A stretch of 64,000 bases of DNA, taken from contig JAJPGZ010000010.1 in assembly GCA_021325495.1 (NCBI GenBank), positions 434,001 to 498,000 of the forward strand. The letters run 5' to 3'. This document shows, piece after piece, positions 26,163-35,478 of the stretch. A program made the translations under genes and the position numbers. This stretch comes from Spartobacteria bacterium (lineage in GTDB: Bacteria > Verrucomicrobiota > Verrucomicrobiia > Chthoniobacterales > UBA10450). The notes beneath the pieces are model-generated. The model searched no databases. It was not told where the DNA came from and saw only the letters and a program-made list of their open reading frames with translations. Position 1 is the stretch's first letter. Each line of letters starts with the position of its first letter.

Positions 26163-26263
26163 GACTGGACGGGCTGCATGTTGCCATTGTCGTTGGGTTA
26201 AACCAAGAGTTTTTGAGCAAGTGGATTGCCACCGATTAACCCGGGGTAATTTGCGGCCTAACT

Positions 26264-26288
26264 AAGATCGACATCGGCAAGATCGACA
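26264..26288. repeat. Direct pair of AAGATCGACA, 15-base spacing
   Basis: Copies at 26264-26273 and 26279-26288 lie between the MBL-hydrolase start and the terminator of the PEP-CTERM gene. Confidence 0.95.
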
Positions 26289-26310
26289 ACTTCATTTTCG
26301 TCGCAGTAAC

Positions 26311-26340
26311 AAAAAGGCCACTGCACGAATGCAGTGGCCT
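26311..26340 (-). terminator. Rho-independent terminator of the PEP-CTERM gene
   Basis: An 11-base perfect stem (AGGCCACTGCA with TGCAGTGGCCT, loop CGAA) is followed on the minus strand by TTTTTG. It lies 20 bases past the stop at 26361. Confidence 0.9.
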
Positions 26341-26360
26341 CATGGAGGAGGAATGGAAAT

Positions 26361-26933
26361 TTATTTTCGGCGACGCAAAAGCGATGGCAGGCCGCTGAGC
26401 GCGACCGCACCGCACAGGCTCAGGATCGGCACCAGGGCCGACATTTCCGGGACCGGAACTGACACGCGACCGACATTGTCGATCTTTGTGCCGGCGTTCG
26501 GGCCGCTGTTGCGAGTTGCTTCAGCCGCAAAATCGGAGTCGCGCAATTGATTCGTCGTCGCGACGACGGCGAAGTTACCGAGGAATGCGGACCCGTTGAT
26601 CGGCGTCGTGCCGGTGTATGTCCAGGTCAGGTTCATGATGCTCGGATTGTCCGTCGGGATTACGAGCGATGGGTTGGTGCCGGTCAGCGAAGTAGAGAAG
26701 GTCCAGCCCGCCGGTTGTGAGTTCGAATTCGCAACGATGGTGCCGAAATCGTAAATGGTGAAGAAATCGCCGGGATTCACCGTTTGATCGACAGTGACAT
26801 TAGTCGCGTAGTTCCAAGTGAAGCCGCCGCTGGTCGGGGCTGGCACACCTGGCGAAAGCGTCGGAATGATGTCGGCGCGCGCGATTAGAGCAGCCACGAC
26901 GCTTATAAAAGCAAAAACGAATATTCTCCTCAT
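26361..26933 (-). CDS. PEP-CTERM-type exported protein
   Basis: A 190-residue protein with signal peptide MRRIFVFAFISVVAALIARA. The C-terminus has the tripartite sorting signal: VPVPEMSAL (a PEM variant of PEP), a hydrophobic helix (VPILSLCGAVALSGL), and the basic end RRRK. An exosortase should cut at the motif and attach or release the protein. The middle is a beta-rich Thr/Asn domain with no named family. It is transcribed divergently from the exosortase gene 74 bases away. Confidence 0.85.
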   Translation of the reverse strand: MRRIFVFAFISVVAALIARADIIPTLSPGVPAPTSGGFTWNYATNVTVDQTVNPGDFFTIYDFGTIVANSNSQPAGWTFSTSLTGTNPSLVIPTDNPSIMNLTWTYTGTTPINGSAFLGNFAVVATTNQLRDSDFAAEATRNSGPNAGTKIDNVGRVSVPVPEMSALVPILSLCGAVALSGLPSLLRRRK

Positions 26934-27007
26934 AGATCGCGGTCATGCTGCGCAATTCCGCGCTTCCAAGTCAACGATATTCTTCTACGTTGCCGACGTC
27001 TTCGCCG

Positions 27008-28594
27008 ATGGCTGAATCGCCCGTTATTTCGCAGGCTGCACACAATGCGCGCGGTCGTGGCAGCGATATTTCCGCAATCGTCTGGCTGGCGCTTTTGTTA
27101 GGCGCGATTTGGGGCTGGGCCATCTGGAGCGCGGCCGAACATTGGCAGGCAAATCCGAATTATTCCTACGGTTGGTCGGTGCCGCTGTTGGCGATTGGCT
27201 TCGCTGTTCGCCGTTTTTTGCGCACGCAAATGGACGATGTCGATCTTGCACATGTCGATCTTACGAAGATCGGTCTATTGGCTTTCATCATCGGCACCGC
27301 GGTTTTCGGTTTGGAATATGCGCGCACCCAAGTCTGGCATCCGATCGTGGTCATCTGGAGCATCGCCGCGCTTGCGATCATCACTACCATCGCGGTCCTC
27401 TATCGCACCGGCGGACGCGCGCTCGTGCGCGCGGAAATTTTTCCAGTCTGCTTTTTTCTCGCCGCGCTGCCGTGGCCGCCGCGAATCGAGCAACCGATCA
27501 CGAGCACACTCATGCGCTGGGTCGCGGTCGCGACCACGGAAATTTTACATTGGTTAGGCATTCAAGCGCAGACTTCGGGCGGGGCGATTGCATTGCGCAA
27601 CGGTCTCGTCGGAATCACGGAGGCGTGCAGCGGCATTCGTTCGCTGCAGGCGGGTATCATGTTCGGCCTGGCGATGGGCGAGTGGTTTCTTCTGAGCACG
27701 ACGCGCCGCATTGTTCTTTTGGTAATCGCGATCGCGTTCGCCATCGCGACCAATCTCGCGCGCACGCTCGCGCTCACCTTGCACGCGAACGAACATGGCA
27801 TCGAATCGGTCGATCGCGTTCACGATCTCGTCGGCAACATCATCATCACCGCGCTCGTGCTCGCGATTTGGTTCGCGGGGAAATTGCTCGCGCGCAAAAC
27901 GACCAGCGCAAGATCGACATCTTCATTTCGAGTGCTGCCGAAATTGTCGTCACCGCTATTTGCCGGCCTAACGATTAGCGTGATCGTTGGTTTAATCGCA
28001 GCGCGCACATGGGCGACGCACATCGAGGCGGACGATGAAACGCAGACGGCGCCTTTCTTCAGCGTGATGGCGAATGACGCGAACAAGCCGGGCGCGATTC
28101 CACGGGATGTTTGGAGCGAGCTTCATCCGACTTCGGGCGAATACATTCGACATGAAGATGTCGATCTTGCGAACGGCTCGGCCGATTGTTTCCATTTCTT
28201 TTGGAAACCGTCGCCGTGGAATCGATTTGCGCTCGTGCATCGGCCGGACATCTGCATGCCTGGAATCGGCTGGCAGTTGGACGGCGCCGCCGAAATTCGC
28301 GACACCGAATTGAACGGTCGGCCGTTGCGATTTTATCTTTTCCGTTTTCATCGCGGCAACGTGCACGCGCTCGAGCTCTGGGGTGCGTGGCGAAACGGCG
28401 AGCCGGTCCCGATCGATTACAAACCCGACCAGGTGCTCGGCGCGGCGCCGCCGCCGCTCACGATGCACCTCGAAGGCAAACGGAAATCGGCCACGGAGAT
28501 TGTGTCGTGCAGCGTTATATCGCAAGATCGACAACCGCCGGCGGAAAAAGCGATCGAGACTTTGCGCGCCGTTTTCAATTTTAATCCGCAATGA
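27008..28594 (+). CDS. Exosortase with C-terminal EpsI-like domain
   Basis: About 528 residues from ATG 27008. The N-terminal two thirds is a polytopic membrane domain with exosortase hallmarks: the catalytic Cys in VGITEACSGIRSLQAGIM, Arg in NLARTLALTL, and His in DRVHDLVGNIIITA. After about residue 330 a periplasmic domain follows, with FFWKPSPWNRFALVHRPDICMPGIGW, as in EpsI/exosortase-associated domains. Its substrates probably include the divergent PEP-CTERM protein and the one at 41979. Four word copies lie inside (27238, 27253, 27910, 28159) and a fifth is at 28524. Confidence 0.92.
   Translation: MAESPVISQAAHNARGRGSDISAIVWLALLLGAIWGWAIWSAAEHWQANPNYSYGWSVPLLAIGFAVRRFLRTQMDDVDLAHVDLTKIGLLAFIIGTAVFGLEYARTQVWHPIVVIWSIAALAIITTIAVLYRTGGRALVRAEIFPVCFFLAALPWPPRIEQPITSTLMRWVAVATTEILHWLGIQAQTSGGAIALRNGLVGITEACSGIRSLQAGIMFGLAMGEWFLLSTTRRIVLLVIAIAFAIATNLARTLALTLHANEHGIESVDRVHDLVGNIIITALVLAIWFAGKLLARKTTSARSTSSFRVLPKLSSPLFAGLTISVIVGLIAARTWATHIEADDETQTAPFFSVMANDANKPGAIPRDVWSELHPTSGEYIRHEDVDLANGSADCFHFFWKPSPWNRFALVHRPDICMPGIGWQLDGAAEIRDTELNGRPLRFYLFRFHRGNVHALELWGAWRNGEPVPIDYKPDQVLGAAPPPLTMHLEGKRKSATEIVSCSVISQDRQPPAEKAIETLRAVFNFNPQ
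27238..27262. repeat. Direct pair of TGTCGATCTT, 15-base spacing, inside exosortase gene
   Basis: Copies at 27238-27247 and 27253-27262 encode DDVDLAHVDLTK in a loop between membrane helices. This is one of the few direct pairs wholly inside a coding sequence. Confidence 0.95.
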
Positions 28595-30297
28595 GCGAGC
28601 AGCCCCAAACGGTCAGCCAAAAGCGCCGGCAAGAAGCGCGGAAACGCGCGCTCGTCTGGAGCATTGTCGTCATCGCGGTGCTCGTGGTCGGCGTGTTCGC
28701 GTTACGGTTCGGCTATCACCGGCTCAAGCGTTGGCGCGCGAATGAATTCGCGACGCAGGCGGAAACTTTCGCGCGCGGCGAGAAATGGAGTGAGTCCGCC
28801 GAAAAATATCGCGCGGCTTTGCAACTCGATCCGCTCAATTATCAGGCGCTGCGCGGCGCGGCGCGATTGGCCACGCGATTTGGCCGGCCGGAAGCGTCCG
28901 ATCTTTGGGAGGAAGTCGTGAAGTTGCCGCAATGCACCGCGCAAGATCGACAAGAGTATGTGGATTTTCTGGTGCGCTCGAACCGATTGAAAATGGCGGA
29001 GCCGATCCTATCGCAATTACTCCAAGCCGATCCGGACGCGAAGACGCTAAGCATTGCGTCGATGTACATGCGCAAGACGGGCGACCACGCGAAGGCGGTC
29101 GAGTTCGCGCGCCTCGCGGCGAAACGCGCGCCTAACGACGACCGGATTCGTTTTCAACTGGCCGAGCTGCTCGCGGTCGCGACCGCGCATGAGGAACAGA
29201 CGGAAGCGAAACAGATTTTGTGGGAGCTCGCCGGCAAATCGGGCGACGCGCAGCAGGCGGCGATCGAGTCGCTCGCGAAAGCGCCGGGATTATCGAAACA
29301 GGAACAGAAGCGGGTTTTGGAAATGCTCGATTCGTTGCAAAACGTGAGCGTGACGGATGCGCTGCTCGCGGCCGATCTTCGCATGGAGCTTCATCCGGAA
29401 CAGGCGAACACGATCTACGATCAGACGGTGGCGAAGTGGAACAGCGGCGCGCCGAATGAAGTTGTCGATCTTGCGCGGTGGCTCAACGTCCATCAGCAAC
29501 CCGAGCGCGTGCTCTCACTCACTTCGACCGATCGCGCGCTGAAGGACAATCAGCTTTTGCTCACGCGACTCGATGCCCTCGCGATTTCGTCACGCTGGAA
29601 CGATATCGATGCGCTGTTGGCGCATCCCGATCTCACGCTCGACCCTTCCGTGCTGGAAAGTTTTCGCGCGCGCACCGCGCAGGAGAAAGGCTCGTCGCTC
29701 GATGCCGAGGTGCATTGGAATCACGCGCTCTCGTTGGCGAATGCCGATCCGGGCAAGCTCCGTTTTGTCGCAAACTTCGCGCAGCAAAGTCGCGCGAACG
29801 CGGTGGCATTAAAAGCATACGATCAGCTCGCGAAATATCCCGAGCACATGGACTTCGCGATTCGGCAAACGGCGTTGTTGAGTGAGGCCGGCCGCGATCT
29901 CGATGTGCAACGCGTGGCCGCGGCAAAGATTTCCTCGCGAAAACCGGACGATCCGAACGCGGCCGCGCAATTGGCGTACTTGAATCTGCTTGCCGGAGTA
30001 GATGTCGATCGAAACGCAGCGATGGCAAAGTCGTTAGTCGAAAAATATCCGGACCGCCTTTCGTATCGGGTTGCGGCCGCGCTCGGTTATTTACGCCGGC
30101 ACGATCCTGGCCCGGCGCTGGCGCAATTCAAACCCGAAGGCGCGCCGCCGATCGAATGGCAAAAGACGCCGGCGAACTGGCGCGCCGTTTACGCGGCTGC
30201 ATTGCGCGCGAACGACCAAGACGCCGCTGCGCGTGAAATCATCGCGACAATTCCGAAAGATAAACTCACGCCGGAAGAGCGCGTATTGATCGAATAA
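28591..30297 (+). CDS. Membrane-anchored TPR-type protein, exosortase partner
   Basis: A 568-residue protein with one N-terminal transmembrane helix (ALVWSIVVIAVLVVGVFALRF) followed by helical repeats, including ETFARGEKWSESAEKYRAALQLDPLNYQALRGAARLA, a clear TPR. It overlaps the exosortase stop by ATGA, so the two are made together. TPR proteins commonly accompany exosortases and polysaccharide-export genes, and scaffolding of secretion is likely. The word occurs at 28943 and 29463. Confidence 0.8.
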   Translation: MSEQPQTVSQKRRQEARKRALVWSIVVIAVLVVGVFALRFGYHRLKRWRANEFATQAETFARGEKWSESAEKYRAALQLDPLNYQALRGAARLATRFGRPEASDLWEEVVKLPQCTAQDRQEYVDFLVRSNRLKMAEPILSQLLQADPDAKTLSIASMYMRKTGDHAKAVEFARLAAKRAPNDDRIRFQLAELLAVATAHEEQTEAKQILWELAGKSGDAQQAAIESLAKAPGLSKQEQKRVLEMLDSLQNVSVTDALLAADLRMELHPEQANTIYDQTVAKWNSGAPNEVVDLARWLNVHQQPERVLSLTSTDRALKDNQLLLTRLDALAISSRWNDIDALLAHPDLTLDPSVLESFRARTAQEKGSSLDAEVHWNHALSLANADPGKLRFVANFAQQSRANAVALKAYDQLAKYPEHMDFAIRQTALLSEAGRDLDVQRVAAAKISSRKPDDPNAAAQLAYLNLLAGVDVDRNAAMAKSLVEKYPDRLSYRVAAALGYLRRHDPGPALAQFKPEGAPPIEWQKTPANWRAVYAAALRANDQDAAAREIIATIPKDKLTPEERVLIE

Positions 30298-30304
30298 TAT
30301 CGAA

Positions 30305-30718
30305 CTAAAGCAGCGTTGAGCCGAACGGCGCGGGACCGTTTTTCCAGCGGAGCTCGGGATTCAAATTGATTTCGTTAGGCGGGACGTCGAAGCCGGTGGC
30401 GCGGAGCAAATGGGAAACGCCTTCGCGGCTAGCCATGGTTTCTTTCAGGCTGCGGGCGAAGAGCTCGATGTATTCCTTGTAGGAATCGAGCGCGAGTTTG
30501 CCTTCGGCGAAATGCTCGGCCAAGGCTTCGTCGTGATACTCGATTAATTCGAAGAGGGCGCGGAGAAGATCGGCGCGCACGCGCGGGTCGATGACGACTT
30601 TGAATGGGTTCGCGCCGGGATCGGGTTTGCTCAGGGTGGTCGAGCGACGAACGGCGGGTGATTGTTCGTTCCGCGCGATTTGGAAATCGCCCGGTGACTT
30701 CGAAGGATTTACCGCCAC
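30305..30718 (-). CDS. Hypothetical protein
   Basis: A 137-residue soluble protein starting at GTG 30718. The middle is helical (VRADLLRALFELIEYHDEALAEHFAEGKLALDSYKEYIELF). No family recognised. The word at 30720-30729 ends right before the GTG, again where a ribosome-binding site would lie. Its stop is 8 bases from the convergent TPR gene. Confidence 0.55.
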   Translation of the reverse strand: MAVNPSKSPGDFQIARNEQSPAVRRSTTLSKPDPGANPFKVVIDPRVRADLLRALFELIEYHDEALAEHFAEGKLALDSYKEYIELFARSLKETMASREGVSHLLRATGFDVPPNEINLNPELRWKNGPAPFGSTLL

Positions 30719-30782
30719 ATGTCGATCTTATCACACAACGGCCACGAATGACACAAAGGTCATGGGGCTGAAATCGATCGTG

Positions 30783-30850
30783 CTGTAGTGGCAGGCGTGT
30801 CGCCTGCAAAAAAATAAATTTAGTGCAGCCGGCACGGCTGCCGCCACAGA
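30783..30850. repeat. Imperfect palindromic intergenic repeat (family A)
   Basis: Starts TGTAGTGGCAGGCGTGTCGC and ends GGCACGGCTGCCGCCACAG-like. It contains an inner GCAGGCG/CGCCTGC hairpin. Shares its parts with 11001-11065. It occupies the gap downstream of the pyrophosphatase gene. Confidence 0.75.
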
Positions 30851-30856
30851 AGAAAT

Positions 30857-32935
30857 TTAAAAGAAAATCGGGATGATGAGAATCGCGACGATGTTGACGA
30901 CTTTGATCATCGGATTGATGGCGGGACCGGCGGTGTCTTTGTAAGGATCGCCGACGGTGTCGCCGGTCACGGCGGCGGCGTGCGCGAATGAGCCTTTGCC
31001 CCCGATATTCCCTTCTTCGATAAATTTTTTGGCGTTGTCCCACGCGCCGCCGCTGCTGGTCATGGCGATGGCGACGAACAAACCGGTGACGATTGTTCCG
31101 ACCAGGACTCCACCGAGCACAACCGGACCGAGCGGTCGAATGACGGCGACGCCGATGACGAACACGATTGGCAGAAGCGCGGGAATAATCATTTCGCGCA
31201 GCGCCGCTTTGGTGACGATGTCAACGCACGTGCCGTAATCAGGCGTATCGGTGCCGGTGAGAATGCCAGGCTTGGCTTGAATTTGCCGGCGCACTTCGCG
31301 CACGACCGCACCGGCCGCTTTGCCGACTGCGTCCATGCTAAAAGCGGTGAAGATGAATGGCAGCAGTCCGCCGATGAACAAACCAATGATGACTTTCGGT
31401 TCCGTTAGGCTGAATTGGAAAACGAACGGTTCGCCGTGGCGGGTGACGTGCGCTTTGAGTTCTTCGACATACGAACCGAACAACACGAGCGCAGCGAGTC
31501 CGGCGGACGCGATGGCATAACCTTTCGTGACCGCCTTCATGGTGTTGCCGACGGCATCAAGCTCGTCGGTGATGGTGCGAACTTCTTTCGGCAAATGACT
31601 CATAACCGCGATGCCGCCGGCGTTATCGGTGATCGGGCCGAAGGCGTCGAGCGAGATGATGATTCCGGCCATCGACAACATCGACATGACGGCGATGGCG
31701 ATGCCGTAAAGGCCGGCGAAATGGAAGCTGAGCAAAATGGCGATGCCGATGAAACCGACCGGCAACGCGGTCGCATGCTGACCGACGGCGAGACCGGCGA
31801 TGATGTTGGTGGCGTGACCAGTCTCGGACGCACGCGCGATTTTTTGCACCGGCCGATATCGCATCGACGTGTAGTAATTGGTGATGACGACCACGACCGC
31901 GGTCATGACGAGACCGATGATGGATGCGAAATAGAGATCGGTCGCGGAACGCAGCGCGCCGCCGATGGTGACGCCGTTCGGAAAGAGCGAGTGCGTCACC
32001 GGCCAGAATCCAATCGCGGATACAACCGCGCTCGCCGCGACGCCGCCCATGAGAACAGTCGCCGGTTTTCCGCCGGCGAGATTGACAAATAAAACGCCGA
32101 GGACAGCGCTAACGACGGAAATTCCACCGAGCACAAATGGATAAACAATCGCCGCGCGATCGCCGCCGAGCGTGAGTAATCCAACCAAAATCGCGCCGAT
32201 GATGCTGACGGCGTAGGTTTCGAAAACGTCCGCGGCCATGCCAGCGCAATCGCCGACGTTGTCGCCGACGTTGTCCGCGATCGTCGCCGGATTACGCGGA
32301 TCATCTTCCTCGAGGTTCTTCTCGATCTTGCCTACGAGATCGGCCCCGACGTCGGCTGCTTTCGTGTAAATGCCGCCGCCGAGTCGCGCGAAGACGCTGA
32401 TCAAGCTCGCGCCGAGCGCGAGTCCGACGAGGCTGCGCACCGCGTTATCTACGCCGATCATTTTCGACGCCGTGATGTAGAAAATTCCAACGGCGAGCAG
32501 CGCGAGACCGACCACGAGCAATCCGGTCACAGCCCCGCCGTTGAAAGCGACGCGCAACGCGGCCGATGTCGATCTTGTGGCGGCTTGAGTCACGCGCACG
32601 TTCGCAAGCACGGCGATGCGCATGCCGATGTAACCGGCCATGAGCGAGCAGAAGGCGCCGATTAAAAATCCAACGCCGGTGGCGTGATCTTTAAAAAAGA
32701 AAAGCAGCACGAAAATCATCGCGGCGATAACGCTGATGGTTGCGACCTGGCGATTGAGATATGCCTTCGCGCCTTCCTGAATGGCGGCGGCGATTTGCTG
32801 CATGCGCTCGTTGCCGGCCGGGTCACGGAGGATTCGCGCGATCAGCAAAAAGGCAAAGACGAGCCCAACGATTGCGCACAACATCGACAATTGCACACCG
32901 GATTCGAGAATGGTTAGGCCAAATAAATTCATCAT
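30857..32935 (-). CDS. hppA: Membrane-bound proton-pumping pyrophosphatase, K+-independent type
   Basis: A 692-residue protein with about sixteen membrane segments that couples PPi hydrolysis to ion transport. [45 protein letters not shown] region carries the Asp-rich substrate site. The determinant motif reads [18 protein letters not shown]: Lys in the position that is Ala in K+-dependent enzymes, with a following Thr, which marks the K+-independent H+-pumping class. Only one word copy (32567-32576) falls in the gene, near the 5' end. Confidence 0.95.
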   Translation of the reverse strand: MMNLFGLTILESGVQLSMLCAIVGLVFAFLLIARILRDPAGNERMQQIAAAIQEGAKAYLNRQVATISVIAAMIFVLLFFFKDHATGVGFLIGAFCSLMAGYIGMRIAVLANVRVTQAATRSTSAALRVAFNGGAVTGLLVVGLALLAVGIFYITASKMIGVDNAVRSLVGLALGASLISVFARLGGGIYTKAADVGADLVGKIEKNLEEDDPRNPATIADNVGDNVGDCAGMAADVFETYAVSIIGAILVGLLTLGGDRAAIVYPFVLGGISVVSAVLGVLFVNLAGGKPATVLMGGVAASAVVSAIGFWPVTHSLFPNGVTIGGALRSATDLYFASIIGLVMTAVVVVITNYYTSMRYRPVQKIARASETGHATNIIAGLAVGQHATALPVGFIGIAILLSFHFAGLYGIAIAVMSMLSMAGIIISLDAFGPITDNAGGIAVMSHLPKEVRTITDELDAVGNTMKAVTKGYAIASAGLAALVLFGSYVEELKAHVTRHGEPFVFQFSLTEPKVIIGLFIGGLLPFIFTAFSMDAVGKAAGAVVREVRRQIQAKPGILTGTDTPDYGTCVDIVTKAALREMIIPALLPIVFVIGVAVIRPLGPVVLGGVLVGTIVTGLFVAIAMTSSGGAWDNAKKFIEEGNIGGKGSFAHAAAVTGDTVGDPYKDTAGPAINPMIKVVNIVAILIIPIFF

Positions 32936-33049
32936 GCGAGCGCCGCTGAAGCGCTGGACATTAGGGAGAAAAGTCCCGCTGGCAAACGCCTATTTCCCGT
33001 AAAAACGCTGGCGCGATTTTCGCTTTCGGAGGACGTTCTGTTTATCAAA

Positions 33050-33970
33050 ATGATGGCGTCGCGAATACGCAGGCGTTTCTCGCTCATCGCCTTGCTATTC
33101 GTCTGCGCCCTTTCGTTCGTTCCCGCGTTTCTCTTCGCCGCCGAAAAAGAAGCGCGCGTAACCGTGCTGGTTCACGACGTGAAATTAATGCCGGAAGATG
33201 AGCAGGCGCGCCCGGCTACACTCAACGAAACGATTCAGGAAAACACCGCCGTGCGCACCGGCACCAATTCGCGTTCGGAATTAACATTTGTCGATCTTAC
33301 GATTACGCGGCTCGGATCGAACACCATCTTTAGTTTCAACAAGGCCGGCCGCAGCGTGCAACTGAACGGCGGCGCGATCTTGTTGCGGGTGCCGAAAGAT
33401 TCTGGCGGCGCGACCATGAAAACGGCGGCGTGTTCGGTCGCGATCGCGGGCACGACGGTCGTGCTCGAAGCCACGCGTTCCGGCCGCAACCGACTTCACG
33501 TGCTCGAAGGCGTGGCGCGGATGGCGTTGACGAAAGCGCCTAACGAATGGGCGCGCGTCGGCCCCGGCCAGATGCTCGATGTTCCACCAGGTGCGACCAG
33601 TCTTCCCGCCGTGCAGAATTTCGATGTCGATCGATTCATGAAAACGAATCCGCTCATCACCGATTTCCCGACATTGCCGAGCCGCGATCTGATCTATGCG
33701 TCGGCTGCAAACGGATCGGAGCGCGTTTATTCCAGCCAACCCGTGAGTGGTGGAACTCCGCCACCGGGACCGCCCTTCGGACGACCGCCACATCACGGCC
33801 GCGCTCCCGTCACGAACACGCCGACCGGGAATAATCCGACAAATCCCAATGGCACCAAAGAAACGGGCCGGACTCGCGTCCCAAGAAAACCGTCAACGCC
33901 AATCGCGAAGACGAAGCCCACGCCTTCACCCACGCCGCGCAAACGCAACGTGCCGCCAAATCAACCGTAA
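33050..33970 (+). CDS. Secreted FecR-domain protein with proline-rich tail
   Basis: A 306-residue protein with a signal peptide (FSLIALLFVCALSFVPAFLFAA). The FecR fold reads ENTAVRTGTNSRSELTFVDL, TRLGSNTIFSFNKAG, NGGAILLRVPKDSGG and LHVLEGVARMAL, closely like the domain of the 883-residue protein at 17717. The tail from about 230 is Pro/Thr/Lys-rich and probably spans or binds the cell wall. GGAGGA lies upstream at an unusually long distance from the ATG. The word at 33289 lies in the FecR core (FVDLTI), and another supplies the stop TAA. Confidence 0.82.
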   Translation: MMASRIRRRFSLIALLFVCALSFVPAFLFAAEKEARVTVLVHDVKLMPEDEQARPATLNETIQENTAVRTGTNSRSELTFVDLTITRLGSNTIFSFNKAGRSVQLNGGAILLRVPKDSGGATMKTAACSVAIAGTTVVLEATRSGRNRLHVLEGVARMALTKAPNEWARVGPGQMLDVPPGATSLPAVQNFDVDRFMKTNPLITDFPTLPSRDLIYASAANGSERVYSSQPVSGGTPPPGPPFGRPPHHGRAPVTNTPTGNNPTNPNGTKETGRTRVPRKPSTPIAKTKPTPSPTPRKRNVPPNQP

Positions 33971-33986
33971 GATCGACATGTGCGTT

Positions 33987-34898
33987 TCAGGCGGACGCGC
34001 CGGTCGCGTCCGGATGAAATTTTTTCCAGTAACGCAACGCCGCCGGCACCGCCATGTAACTCGGATCGGCCGCTTCATATCCCGCGATGTCTTCCTCACT
34101 CGCGCCGCCCTTGCGAAGATCGACATGTTCGTATTCGGCGAATGCGGGAACTAATTGTTGCTCGCTCACGCCTTCGCGGATTTTTTCACGAAACCATTCC
34201 GACCAATGTGCCACTTTCTCGTCCATAACATCGAGATGCGCATCGATGTCGTCTTCCACGCGGCCAAAATGCGGCAGGTAAAGTTGCTTCGGTTTTAACG
34301 CGCGGATTTTCGCGATCGATTCGCGCCACGATTCCACGTGCAGCTCGGGCGGGACAAAGGGCGGGATGGGCGGGCCGTTTCCGATGCGAACCCCAGCCAC
34401 GTCGCCGCCGAAGACGCAATCGTTCCAATGATAAACATGGTGATGGCTGGCGTGTCCGGGCGTCGCGATCGCGCGAATGGAAAACGGCGCCAGCTCGACA
34501 ACATCGCCGTCTTCGAGCACGCGCACGCGCTCAGCCGCGACGGGCGCGATGCGTCCCCACAAACGTTCCATGTCGTTTCCAAAAATCCGTTTCGCTGATT
34601 CCACCAGTTTCGCCGGATCAATCAGGTGCGGCGCGCCGCGCGGGTGCACATAAATCATCGCGCCGAGCTCAGCGAAACGCCACGCGGCGCCCGCGTGATC
34701 GAAATGAATGTGGCTGAGAAAAACGTGGCGGACGTCGGTCGGGTTGAAACCGATCTGCGCAAGATCGACAACGACATTGTCGAAAGTCGATTCGGGGCCG
34801 GTGTCGAAAAGCGCGAGGCCTGCGTTCGTTTCGAGCGCGGTCGCAGCGACGATTCCGCGATGACCGAGCTGGCGCGTGTCGAGAACGTGAATATTCAA
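33987..34898 (-). CDS. MBL-fold metallo-hydrolase
   Basis: About 303 residues. VFLSHIHFDHAGAAW is the HxHxDH zinc motif, ATPGHASHHHVY a further His ligand, and DCVFGGDVAG the bridging Asp. The domain resembles glyoxalase-II/quorum-lactonase-like proteins; substrate unknown. I place the start at TTG 34898, which overlaps the SET gene's TGA stop (TTGA), giving NIHVLDTRQLG at the N-terminus. The first ATG, 34940, lies 46 bases inside the SET gene and is the alternative. Words at 34116 and 34761 are in frame as HVDLRK and VVDLAQ. Confidence 0.83.
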   Translation of the reverse strand: MNIHVLDTRQLGHRGIVAATALETNAGLALFDTGPESTFDNVVVDLAQIGFNPTDVRHVFLSHIHFDHAGAAWRFAELGAMIYVHPRGAPHLIDPAKLVESAKRIFGNDMERLWGRIAPVAAERVRVLEDGDVVELAPFSIRAIATPGHASHHHVYHWNDCVFGGDVAGVRIGNGPPIPPFVPPELHVESWRESIAKIRALKPKQLYLPHFGRVEDDIDAHLDVMDEKVAHWSEWFREKIREGVSEQQLVPAFAEYEHVDLRKGGASEEDIAGYEAADPSYMAVPAALRYWKKFHPDATGASA

Positions 34899-35389
34899 AC
34901 TGGCGCGAGCAATGTGCCACGACAGTTCGTTGCGCCGCAATGGCAGGGCGATTCACTCTCGACCAGCGCCGTGCGCGGCTCGTCCACTTCGAGCTGGTAA
35001 TCGTAACAAATTTCCTCGCCCGTGCGGATGTCGCGCAACGCATAAATGAAAACGCGGCCGTCTTCCTCTTCGATCGCCTCGCAATTCGGAGCGCACGAAT
35101 GATTGATCCAACGCGCTTCATTGCCGCCGCGCTCGGGGTTGATCACGACCGTGCCGTCCTTGATTCCAAAAAAGTAAGTGCGCGGATCGTCCGCCTGATC
35201 GGCCACGGTGGACCACGGAATGTGTTCGCCGGTGTATTCGATCACGCAGTCGCCGCGGCGGATCGGCCGGCGCGCGAAGACACCCCGGCCATCGATGGGC
35301 GAGGAGCGAACATCCAACAGGTCGGGTCGGGCGCGTGGACAGTCCAGGTCCAGCGACGCGGGGAGCTCAGTCGAGTGCATCACGTCCAT
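34895..35389 (-). CDS. Bacterial SET-domain protein (lysine methyltransferase-like)
   Basis: A 164-residue protein. VRSSPIDGRGVFARRPIRRGDCVIEYTGE is the SET N-terminal part; RWINHSCAPNCEA is the SAM-binding NHS motif and GEEICYDYQLEVDEP carries the catalytic Tyr. The post-SET zinc cysteines are CHCGATNCRG with the earlier Cys. All key residues are present, so methyltransferase activity is likely, on an unknown protein lysine. It is coupled to the downstream MBL hydrolase. Confidence 0.9.
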   Translation of the reverse strand: MDVMHSTELPASLDLDCPRARPDLLDVRSSPIDGRGVFARRPIRRGDCVIEYTGEHIPWSTVADQADDPRTYFFGIKDGTVVINPERGGNEARWINHSCAPNCEAIEEEDGRVFIYALRDIRTGEEICYDYQLEVDEPRTALVESESPCHCGATNCRGTLLAPV

Positions 35390-35478
35390 TTCGTAACTGA
35401 CCTCACATTCGGCGGTAAGCGGAGGACATTTTTCCTGTTACAAATGTGCCCAAAAGCTCGCGATCGGCGAAGGGCGGC

